Part shown: one piece after another, positions 42,677 through 50,078 of the stretch
Position numbering within the stretch: the stretch's first letter is position 1
How the letters are laid out: each line of letters opens with the position of its first letter
From: Rubrivivax sp.
Lineage (GTDB): Bacteria > Pseudomonadota > Gammaproteobacteria > Burkholderiales > Burkholderiaceae_C
Length of the DNA: 64,000 bases
Reading direction: 5' to 3'
NCBI GenBank assembly: GCA_027485165.1
Contig: JAIXRN010000097.1
Span: 1-64,000 of the forward strand
Made by a program: the position numbers and the translations under genes
Notes under the pieces: generated by a model
What the model was told of the DNA's origin: nothing
Database searches by the model: none
What the model saw: the letters and a program-made list of their open reading frames with translations, nothing else

Positions 42677-45600
42677 TCAGCGGAAGTTACGGCTGGTGGT
42701 GGCCAGGCCCTGCAGCAGTTCGCTGTGGTCCACCAGGGTCTTGGCCACCAGGTGGCGCACTTCGCCTTCGCGCTGCCAGATGCCGTAGACCGTCAGCAGC
42801 CGCGCGGCCAGCAGCGGGCGGCGCTGCTTTTCCACCAGCGCCGGCCAGACGATGACGTTGACGAAGCCGGTCTCGTCTTCCAGCGTCACGAACACCACGC
42901 CCTTGGCCGTGCCCGGGCGCTGGCGGTGGGTGACGATGCCGCTGGCCCGCGCCAGCCGGCCGTGCGGATAGCCGCGCAGCACCGCCGCCGGCTGCACCTG
43001 GAAGGCCGCCAGCCGCGCGCGCAGCAGGCCCACGGGGTGCTGCGTCAGGCTCAGGCCCTGGCTGCGGTAGTCGGCCAGCACGGTGATGGCTTCGCTGGGG
43101 GCGGGCAGATCGGCCGGCGCTTCGTGTGTGCGCGTTTCCCGCAGCATGGGCGTGGCGCGCGTGTCCACCCCGGCCACGGCCCAGGCGGCCTGGTGGCGGT
43201 GGCCGACCCGTCGGACCGCCGGGCCGCCCCCCAGGTCCGACGGCGCCCCCTCGGGGGGCCGACGCGAAGCGTCGTGGGGGCCAACAGGCAGACTGACCAA
43301 GGCATCGGCTTGGGCCAGCAGGGTGAGCTGGTGCGCGTCCAGCACCGCGCGGCGGGCCAGGTCTTCGGGTGATGCGAAGGGGGCCTGGGCGCGCGCGGCC
43401 TGCAGGCGTTCTGCGGCTTCCTTCTGAAAGCCGCTGATGCGGTTGAAGCCCAGGCGCACGGGGCGCAGGGCAGCGCCATCGGCCACGGGGGCGTCTTCCA
43501 GCGTGCTGTCCCATTCGCTGCGCAGCACGCACACCGGCAGCACGCGCACGCCATGTTCCTTCGCGTCGCGCACCAGTTGGGCCGGGGCGTAGAAGCCCAT
43601 GGGCTGGCTGTTCAGCAGCGCGGCCAAAAAGGCGTCGGGGTGGTGGCACTTCAACCAGGCGCTGACGTACACCAGCAGCGCGAAGCTGGCGGCATGGCTT
43701 TCCGGGAAGCCGTATTCGCCGAAGCCCTGTATCTGCTTGAAGATGCGTTCGGCGTATTCAGGTTCATAGCCCTTGGCCACCATGCGGCCCACCAGCTTTT
43801 CGTGGAAGGGGCCCAGGCCGCCCTTGCGCTTCCAGGCGGCCATGGCGCGGCGCAGCTGGTCGGCTTCGCCGGGGGTGAAGTCGGCCGCCAGGATCGCCAG
43901 CTGCATCACCTGTTCCTGGAAGATGGGCACGCCCAGGGTGCGTTCCAGCGCCTGGCGCACTTCGCTGCTGGGGTAGTCCACCGGCTCTTCGCCGTTGCGG
44001 CGCTTCAGGTACGGGTGGACCATGCCGCCCTGGATGGGCCCGGGCCGCACGATGGCGACTTCGATCACCAGGTCGTAGAACTTGCGCGGCTGCAGCCGCG
44101 GCAGCATGCTCATCTGCGCCCGGCTTTCCACCTGAAAGGTGCCCACGCTGTCGCCCCGGCACAGCATGGCGTAGGTGGCCGGGTCTTCTGCCGGCACCTG
44201 GTGCAGGGCCAGCGGCTGGCCCAGCTTGTCGCCCACCAGGGTGAGCGCTCGGCGGATGGCGCTGAGCATGCCGAGCGCCAGGATGTCCACCTTCAGCAGG
44301 CCCAGGATGTCCAGGTCGTCCTTGTCCCACTGGATCACGCTGCGCCCGGGCATGCTGGCGTTTTCCACCGGCACCAGCTGGGCCAGGCTTTCGCGGGCGA
44401 TCACGAAGCCGCCGGGGTGCTGGCTCAGGTGGCGCGGAAAGCCCACCAGCTGGCGCGTCAGGTCCAGCCACAGCTGGCACAACGGGGCTTCGGGGTCGAA
44501 GCCGGTTTCGCGCAGGCGTTCGGCCTGGGCTTCGCTGTCCTGGCCCCACCAGTGCAAGGTCTTGGTCAGGGCTTCGATGCGTTCCAGGTCGATGCCCAGC
44601 GCCCGGCCCACGTCGCGGATAGCGCTGCGCGGCCGGTAGCTGATGACCACGCCCGTGAGCGCGGCGCGGTGGCGGCCGTACTTGCGGTAGATGTACTGGA
44701 TGACTTCTTCGCGACGCTGGTGTTCGAAATCGATGTCGATGTCGGGCGGTTCGTTGCGTTCGGCGCTGATGAAGCGTTCGAACAGCAGCGTGGTGCGCGC
44801 CGGGTCCACGGCCGTGACGCCCAGGCAATAGCAGACCGCGGAATTGGCCGCGCTGCCGCGGCCCTGGCACAGGATGCCCTGCGCGCGCGCCCAGGTGACG
44901 ATGTCGGCCACGGTCAGGAAGTAGGGCTCGTAGCGCAGCTGGGCAATCAGCGCCAGTTCGTGTTCGATCATCGCCCGCACGGCCGGCGGCAGGCCGGCTG
45001 GAAAACGTTCGGCAGCGCCGGCTTCCGTCAGGTGCCGCAGCCAGCTGGTGGGGGTGTGACCTTCGGGCGTGATCTCGCGCGGGTATTCGTACTTCAGTTC
45101 CGACAGCGAAAAGGCGCAGCTGCCGGCAATGTCGACCGTGGCCTGCAGCCATTCGGGCCGGTACAGCGCCGCCAGGCGCAGGCGTGAACGCAGGTAGGCT
45201 TCAGCGTTCGGCGCCAGGGCCAGCCCGGCTTCGGCCACGCTGCAGCGCTGGTGGGTGGCGGTCAGCACGTCCAGCAGCGGCTTGCGCGAACGCGCATGCA
45301 TGCGCACGCCGCCAGCGGCCACCAGCGGCAGGCCGGTGGCGGCCGACACGCGGGCCAGCGTGTCCAGCAGCACGCCCTCGTGCGCCTGGTGCCGCAGTTC
45401 GACGGCGATGGCAGCGCGGTCCAGCCCGAACCAGGTCTTCAGCCACATGGCGTGGTGGAAGACGGCCTCAAACGACTGTTCGGCCTGCGGCACCAGCAGC
45501 GCAAAGCAGCCCGGCAGCCCGGCCAGCATGGGCGCGGTGGGGATGCGGCCTTCCAGGTCGGTGCGCAGCGCTTGGTACTGGCCCTTGGGTGCGCGGCGGC

Positions 45601-45973
45601 GGGCCTGGGTGATCCATTCAACCAGGTTGGTGTAACCGCGACGCGACTGCACCAGCAGCACCAGGCGGGGTTCCGCAGCCGTTGCAGCCGTTGCAGCCGT
45701 GGGTGCAGGGCCGGGGGCCGAGAGCTGCATTTCCGCGCCCACGATCAGCCGCATCTGCAGGCGTTCGGCTTCGGCCAGCGCGCGCACTGCGCCCGACAGG
45801 CTGCATTCGTCCGTCAGCGCCAGCGCGGTGTAGCCCAGGGCCTGGGCCCGGGCCACCAGTTCTTCCGGGTGCGAAGCCCCGGTCAGGAAGCTGTAGTTGC
45901 TGCGGCAGTGCAGTTCGGCGTAGGCAGGCGGGGTGTGCGCAGAGCTGGCAGGGTTGGCGGGGGCAGGTAGCAC
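42677..45973 (-). CDS. dnaE2: Error-prone DNA polymerase DnaE2
   Basis: C-family polymerase of the SOS mutagenesis pathway, usually acting with ImuA/ImuB. About 1098 residues from GTG 45973. PHP domain at the N-terminus ([23 protein letters not shown]), catalytic Asp pair in [35 protein letters not shown], and OB-fold plus the terminal SRNFR at the end. The frame is open far upstream, but those 400 residues are antisense-like shadow of intI and resemble no polymerase. No ATG fits; GTG 45973 starts 31 codons inside the end of intI. Residues 896-923 are a 28-residue repeat-encoded insert. No imuA or imuB gene lies in the window. Confidence 0.93.
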   Translation of the reverse strand: MLPAPANPASSAHTPPAYAELHCRSNYSFLTGASHPEELVARAQALGYTALALTDECSLSGAVRALAEAERLQMRLIVGAEMQLSAPGPAPTAATAATAAEPRLVLLVQSRRGYTNLVEWITQARRRAPKGQYQALRTDLEGRIPTAPMLAGLPGCFALLVPQAEQSFEAVFHHAMWLKTWFGLDRAAIAVELRHQAHEGVLLDTLARVSAATGLPLVAAGGVRMHARSRKPLLDVLTATHQRCSVAEAGLALAPNAEAYLRSRLRLAALYRPEWLQATVDIAGSCAFSLSELKYEYPREITPEGHTPTSWLRHLTEAGAAERFPAGLPPAVRAMIEHELALIAQLRYEPYFLTVADIVTWARAQGILCQGRGSAANSAVCYCLGVTAVDPARTTLLFERFISAERNEPPDIDIDFEHQRREEVIQYIYRKYGRHRAALTGVVISYRPRSAIRDVGRALGIDLERIEALTKTLHWWGQDSEAQAERLRETGFDPEAPLCQLWLDLTRQLVGFPRHLSQHPGGFVIARESLAQLVPVENASMPGRSVIQWDKDDLDILGLLKVDILALGMLSAIRRALTLVGDKLGQPLALHQVPAEDPATYAMLCRGDSVGTFQVESRAQMSMLPRLQPRKFYDLVIEVAIVRPGPIQGGMVHPYLKRRNGEEPVDYPSSEVRQALERTLGVPIFQEQVMQLAILAADFTPGEADQLRRAMAAWKRKGGLGPFHEKLVGRMVAKGYEPEYAERIFKQIQGFGEYGFPESHAASFALLVYVSAWLKCHHPDAFLAALLNSQPMGFYAPAQLVRDAKEHGVRVLPVCVLRSEWDSTLEDAPVADGAALRPVRLGFNRISGFQKEAAERLQAARAQAPFASPEDLARRAVLDAHQLTLLAQADALVSLPVGPHDASRRPPEGAPSDLGGGPAVRRVGHRHQAAWAVAGVDTRATPMLRETRTHEAPADLPAPSEAITVLADYRSQGLSLTQHPVGLLRARLAAFQVQPAAVLRGYPHGRLARASGIVTHRQRPGTAKGVVFVTLEDETGFVNVIVWPALVEKQRRPLLAARLLTVYGIWQREGEVRHLVAKTLVDHSELLQGLATTSRNFR
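43205..43288 (-). repeat. Palindromic repeat inserted in frame in dnaE2
   Basis: 84 bases (28 codons) between residues DALVSL and GHRHQ of DnaE2, which relatives join directly. It has a perfect 10-bp inverted repeat (CCGTCGGACC 43208-43217, GGTCCGACGG 43234-43243), a GACGC/GCGTC stem (43261-43273) and CCCCCCGAGGGGGC on the coding strand. These are the blocks of the intergenic repeat at 27350-27440. Confidence 0.65.
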
Positions 45974-47130
45974 GGCAGGGGTTCGCGGGCGCGGCGCACG
46001 GTGGCGGGCCGGCTGCTGGCGGGGTAGCGCAGCGGGCTGGCCGCGCCGGGATGGGTGGGGGCTGGCGTGGCGGCGGGGGCGGTGGGCTGGGCCAGTGGCA
46101 CTGGCACCGGCACTGGCGACACCAGCGGCGCCAGGCTGGCCAGGTTGTCCAGCGGGCTGCGCACCGCGCCGCCACCCAGGCGCAGCACATGGGTGTAGAT
46201 CATGGTCGTGCTCACGTCGGAATGGCCCAGCAGTTCCTGCACAGTGCGGATGTCGTAGCCGGCCTGCAGCAGATGGGTGGCAAAGGAATGGCGCAGGGTA
46301 TGCGGCGACGCCGGCTTGTCGACGCCGGCGGCCTGCACGGCCAGCTTGAAGGCACGCTGGAAGTTGCCTTCCAGCAGGTGGTGGCGGCCCAGCGCGCCAG
46401 TGCGCGGGTCGACGGCCGGCTGCGCCTGCGGAAACACCCAGTGCCAGGTGAAGGACTCGGCCGCACGCGGGTACTTGCGCGCCAGCGCGTGGGGCACGTG
46501 CACGCCGCCCAGGCTGGCGGCGCGGTCCTGCTGCCAGACCTGGCGCACGCGTTCCAGCTGTTCGCGCAGCGGGCGTTCCAGCGCCGCGGGCAGCATCACC
46601 ACGCGGTCCTTGAAGCCCTTGCCTTCGCGCACGATGACAGCCCGGCGGTCGAAGTCGATGTCCTTCACGCGCAGGCGCAGGCCTTCCAGCAGCCGCATGC
46701 CGGTGCCGTACAGCAGCCGCCCCACCAGGCCATGGGCGCCGCCGCCGGGGCTGTGTGCGTCCAGCTGGGCCAGCACACGCGCCACTTCGTCCACGCCCAG
46801 CACCACGGGCAGGCGTTTTTCGTTGCGCGGGCGGCCGATCTCGGCCATCCAGGGCAGGTCCTGCCGCAGCACCTTCTGGTACAGGAACAGCAGGGCCGAC
46901 AAGGCCTGCCGGTGCGTACTGGGCGCCACCTGCCCTTCGTGGGCCAGCCAGTTCAGGAAGGCCTGCACTTCGGGCCCGGCCAGTTCGGTGGGGTGGCGCA
47001 TGTCGTGGAAGCGCAGGAAGGCGCGCACCCAGTGCAGGTAGGCCTCTTCGGTGCGCAGGCTGTAGTGCAGCCCGCGGATGTGCAGGCGCACCTGGTCCAG
47101 CAGGCGCGGCGGTGTGTTGCCGGGGTTCAT
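45883..47130 (-). CDS. intI: Integron integrase IntI
   Basis: Tyrosine recombinase that recombines attC and attI sites of gene cassettes. 415 residues from ATG 47130 ([20 protein letters not shown]). Catalytic residues are visible: Arg in [12 protein letters not shown], Lys in REGKGFKDR, HxxR in [13 protein letters not shown], His in [10 protein letters not shown] and Tyr in MIYTHV. The IntI-specific extra helix, [22 protein letters not shown], is present, which separates it from XerC/D. Typical IntI ends soon after [18 protein letters not shown]; here about 85 more Pro/Ala-rich residues follow, running through the start of dnaE2. A LexA box lies 57 bases upstream. Confidence 0.93.
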   Translation of the reverse strand: MNPGNTPPRLLDQVRLHIRGLHYSLRTEEAYLHWVRAFLRFHDMRHPTELAGPEVQAFLNWLAHEGQVAPSTHRQALSALLFLYQKVLRQDLPWMAEIGRPRNEKRLPVVLGVDEVARVLAQLDAHSPGGGAHGLVGRLLYGTGMRLLEGLRLRVKDIDFDRRAVIVREGKGFKDRVVMLPAALERPLREQLERVRQVWQQDRAASLGGVHVPHALARKYPRAAESFTWHWVFPQAQPAVDPRTGALGRHHLLEGNFQRAFKLAVQAAGVDKPASPHTLRHSFATHLLQAGYDIRTVQELLGHSDVSTTMIYTHVLRLGGGAVRSPLDNLASLAPLVSPVPVPVPLAQPTAPAATPAPTHPGAASPLRYPASSRPATVRRAREPLPCYLPPPTLPALRTPRLPTPNCTAAATTAS

Positions 47131-47186
47131 GGGCGGGCCCTCGCAGGGGCCGCGGCCTGGGTGCGGGTGCGTTCCGCAGCACAGAA

Positions 47187-47202
47187 CTGTGTTTTCATAC
47201 AG
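47187..47202 (-). promoter_or_regulatory. LexA (SOS) box upstream of intI-dnaE2
   Basis: Sequence CTGTGTTTTCATACAG: CTGT, 8 bases, ACAG, flanked by A and T so that the full 20 bases read AACTGTGTTTTCATACAGTT, close to the LexA consensus of Proteobacteria. It lies 57-72 bases before the intI ATG and overlaps TATGAA, a plausible -10 box. This predicts SOS induction of intI and, through it, dnaE2. Confidence 0.85.
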
Positions 47203-47235
47203 TTCATTCTGCGCCTGCCGTGGCAGGCAGCGCAA

Positions 47236-47290
47236 GCCCCCCCCCGTGCGGCCCGGCCGCTCAGCCCCTTCGGGTGCCGGGGCCCCTCAG
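47236..47290. repeat. Partial copy of the C/G-rich repeat
   Basis: AAGCCCCCCCCCGTGCGGCCCGG and the following GCCCCTTCGGGTGCCGGGGC share the composition and the CGGCCCGG block of the other copies. Just before it a 7-bp perfect stem GCCTGCC/GGCAGGC is found at 47213-47228. No GTTRRRY core of an attI or attC site is visible in 47131-47310. Confidence 0.4.
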
Positions 47291-47310
47291 CTCGTCAATC
47301 GCCAGTCCGT

Positions 47311-48159
47311 TCACCCCTGCAGTTCGCGCAGCTTGATCGGCGGCAGCTTGCCCTGGCCTGCCAGGTTCTCACGCGGCTGAGCGCGCGCAGCGCGGGAACC
47401 CAGTTCGTTGTGGAATTCCAGTGGCTGACCGGGCTGGCCCGTTGACGCGTTGGCCCCAGCACCCGCCGCCAGGGCGGCCTGGGCACTGGCCTGCACTTGA
47501 GCCAGGGCCTGGGCGGCCAGGGCCGCCGGGGTCGGGGCCGGGGCCGCCGCCCCCAGCGCCGCTGCGTAGGCTGCAGCCAGCGCAGCGTCATCGGCACCGA
47601 TGGTGGCCTCAGCGGCGTCGGCGGCTTCGGCGTTGTCAGCAGCTTCACCGGTAGGGGCATCGCCACCCGCCGGCATCTCCATCGGCATGGCCGTGCGGTA
47701 GGCGTCGGCTTCGGCGTTCGGGTCCATGTGTTCGCGGTCGATGATGGCCACGGCCATCTTCGACCGCAGGTTGGCCAGGCCTTCGGGCGACCAGTTCTGC
47801 ACCAGGCCTTCCAGCTGTTCCAGCGCGCGCTGCAGCACGTCCAGCGGCAGCTTGTGCAGGGCCCGCCAGCCCTTGCGCGCCAGGGTCTGTTCGACGAACA
47901 CCAGGTGGCGCAAGGTGCCGCGGGTTTCAGGCAGGTCGTCCAGCAGGGCAGACAGCTGTTCGTGCATCAGGGCCAGTTCCGCGCGTTCGCGCGCTTGTTC
48001 GGTTTCGCTGCGGCTGGGCTTGCGGGCCTTGCCAGCTGGCGTGCGCTCGGCCAGCACGATCTGCACGCCGCCCTCACTGCGGCGCAGGGCCAGGTCGCGG
48101 GCGAAGAAGACCTGCAGAGCGGTCTGCAGGGGCCGGAACAGGCGTTGGATGGGGTTCAT
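47311..48159 (-). CDS. Conserved-looking protein of unknown function
   Basis: 282 residues, no family recognised. The first half is soluble and helical (LMHEQLSALLDDLPETRGTLRHLVFVEQTLARKGW, LHKLPLDVLQRALEQLEGLVQNW). The second half (about 165-255) is Ala/Pro-rich low complexity; the tail (LPPIKLRELQG) is ordered. No signal peptide or membrane helix. Start ATG at 48159 (MNPIQRLF). It ends 180 bases before intI. The coding bias and absence of internal stops support a real gene. Confidence 0.65.
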   Translation of the reverse strand: MNPIQRLFRPLQTALQVFFARDLALRRSEGGVQIVLAERTPAGKARKPSRSETEQARERAELALMHEQLSALLDDLPETRGTLRHLVFVEQTLARKGWRALHKLPLDVLQRALEQLEGLVQNWSPEGLANLRSKMAVAIIDREHMDPNAEADAYRTAMPMEMPAGGDAPTGEAADNAEAADAAEATIGADDAALAAAYAAALGAAAPAPTPAALAAQALAQVQASAQAALAAGAGANASTGQPGQPLEFHNELGSRAARAQPRENLAGQGKLPPIKLRELQG

Positions 48160-48290
48160 GCGGCGGGCCAGGGCAGAGGTTGACAGGTTCGGCCCGGGTC
48201 ATGCCCGAAGCCATTGGTCCTGATCTTGTCGGCTCTATCGGCCGCCGTGGCGCGGAATTAAGGCCCGGCTGGTGTGCAGTTGTTGCGGTA

Positions 48291-50063
48291 TCACCCGGTG
48301 CAGGTGCGGTTCTTGCCGGTGCGCTTGGCTTCGTACAGGGCCTCGTCGGCGCGTTCCAGCGCGGCTTCCAGGGTCTCGCCGGCTTGCCAGGCGGTGACGC
48401 CAGCCGAGAAGGTGACGAAGACTTCGCGCCCCTCGTGCATGAACAGGCCTGCGCTCAGGCCGCGCTGCAAGCGCGTCAGCGCCTGCTGGGCTTCGACCAG
48501 CGGGGTGCCGGGCAAGAGCACGACGAATTCTTCACCGCCGAAGCGGGCCAGGTGGTCCACCGGGCGCAGGCGTTCGCGCACCGCCGTGGCCAGCGCCTTC
48601 AGCGCTTGGTCGCCCGCGGCGTGACCCAGGCTGTCGTTCAGCTTCTTGAAGTTGTCGATGTCCAGCAGCCCCACCGCCAGCACCGGCGCCTGCCCGTCAT
48701 GCTGGCTACGCGAACTTGCTCCCACCAGGGTGTCGAAGGCTTGCATCAGGCCGCGGCGGTTGGCGACCTGGGTCAGCGCGTCGGTGGCCACTTCGTCGGA
48801 CAGGCGGCGCAGTTCGGATTCGAGTTCGCGCACGCGCGCCTGCAGCGCCTGCGCCTGGGCCTGGTCGCCGTGCAGGCGTTCGCGGCTGGCGCTGACGGCG
48901 CTTTGCACGGCGCGGCTGTCGTCCAGCATCGCCTGCACCACGCCGGCCAGGCTTTGCAGGCTGTCGGCACCGGCAATGGCCTGGGCATGCTGCGCAACAG
49001 CCTGCTGGAAGCGGCCGGCGTGGTCGCCCAGGTCACCGGCTTCGCTGATCATGCGCTGGATCAGGGTCTTGATGGCGGCCTGCGCCGCCTGCCTTTCACC
49101 GCGCACCTGGGCCTGGCGGGCGCGGGTTTCGGCCAGCAGTTCGGTGGCTGCGCGCACGCTGCGCACGCTGGGGCCGGCCGTGGCGTCGACGCCGCCGTCG
49201 CCAGCGTTCAGGCGCGCCTGCAGGTTGGCGCACTGGCCGCGCGCCCAGCTGTCGTCTTCGGCCATGTCCACCAGGCCGGCAGCGAGCTCGCGGCACAGCA
49301 GGCTCAGTTCGTCGATCAGGTGGTGGCGGTGGGCGAAGAAGCGCTGCGCGCGCGCGCACAACTGCTGCAACTGAGCCAGGTGTTCAGCCTGCAGCGGCGG
49401 CTGGGCCAGGCGGTCGGCCAGCGCGGCCATCTCGTCGGCCAGCGCCGTGGCCAGCGCGGCCGCCCGCGGGTCAGCCGCTGGCAAGCCGGCCTGGATTCCG
49501 CCGTGCAGCGCATCGGCTGCGGCGGCCCAGGGCGCGTCGGCGGCCGATGGCGCCTGCGGCCGTTGGGGCGTCTGCGGCTGGGCCGTGGCAGCCGCGGTGG
49601 CGTTGGCGTTGGCGTTGGCGTTGGCGTCAGCGTCGGCAGACAAGCCCAGGTCCAGGGTGTCGGCCGGGCGGTCGGCTTCCCAGGCGCTGGTCAGGCCCTG
49701 CAGGCGCTGCAGCAGCCGGGAGGCGTCGCTGCGGCTGCCTTGCAGCACGCGCTGCAGGCTGTCCTTGCGCCGCGCCGGGGTCCATTCCTTGCCCGGGCGT
49801 TCCAGGTGGCGAGCCAGGCGTTCGATCAGCAGCGCCCAGGCCGGGCCTTCGCTGGCGCTATCCGGGGCAGCGGGCACTGCGGCGGCCGGGGCGGGCGCAG
49901 GGGGCGCAGCGGGCGCGGGCAGTGGCTGGCCAGCCTCTTCAGCATAGGCGCGCGCATAGTTGTCGGGCGTGGGTTCCTGTTGCGCCTGGGCCAGCCGGTG
50001 CAGCGCACCTTTGGCCCACTGCGCAGGGCTGCCCGCCGCGGCGGTCTTGCTGACGGTGTTCAC
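48291..50063 (-). CDS. Diguanylate cyclase (GGDEF)
   Basis: 590-residue cytoplasmic protein. An N-terminal part (EPTPDNYARAYAEEAG, then Pro/Ala linker) and a long helical region (about 150-420) precede a GGDEF domain. Its GGEEF signature (residues 509-513) is intact, and an inhibitory-site RPVD lies five residues before it, so product feedback is likely. A run of four CGTTGG hexamers (49601-49624) encodes an Asn-Ala repeat in the linker. It should synthesise c-di-GMP, opposing the EAL protein at 16848. It starts 16 bases after the damaged receiver-EAL gene. Confidence 0.9.
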   Translation of the reverse strand: MNTVSKTAAAGSPAQWAKGALHRLAQAQQEPTPDNYARAYAEEAGQPLPAPAAPPAPAPAAAVPAAPDSASEGPAWALLIERLARHLERPGKEWTPARRKDSLQRVLQGSRSDASRLLQRLQGLTSAWEADRPADTLDLGLSADADANANANANATAAATAQPQTPQRPQAPSAADAPWAAAADALHGGIQAGLPAADPRAAALATALADEMAALADRLAQPPLQAEHLAQLQQLCARAQRFFAHRHHLIDELSLLCRELAAGLVDMAEDDSWARGQCANLQARLNAGDGGVDATAGPSVRSVRAATELLAETRARQAQVRGERQAAQAAIKTLIQRMISEAGDLGDHAGRFQQAVAQHAQAIAGADSLQSLAGVVQAMLDDSRAVQSAVSASRERLHGDQAQAQALQARVRELESELRRLSDEVATDALTQVANRRGLMQAFDTLVGASSRSQHDGQAPVLAVGLLDIDNFKKLNDSLGHAAGDQALKALATAVRERLRPVDHLARFGGEEFVVLLPGTPLVEAQQALTRLQRGLSAGLFMHEGREVFVTFSAGVTAWQAGETLEAALERADEALYEAKRTGKNRTCTG

Positions 50064-50078
50064 CAGCCTGCCCCGTCT

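Noticed and set aside
39585-42788. 1067-residue plus-strand open frame
   Set aside because: Antisense to yaaA, an esterase, the BAAT hydrolase and a GNAT gene; biased Gln/His/Gly composition typical of antisense frames in G+C-rich DNA.
42677-47182. A 1501-residue minus-strand open frame as one giant polymerase
   Set aside because: The first ~400 residues are low-complexity Arg/Pro/Ala sequence overlapping intI in another frame; the polymerase resemblance begins only at the PHP domain near 45950.
49595-49636. Short tandem repeats as a CRISPR array
   Set aside because: Contiguous hexamers without spacers inside a coding sequence.
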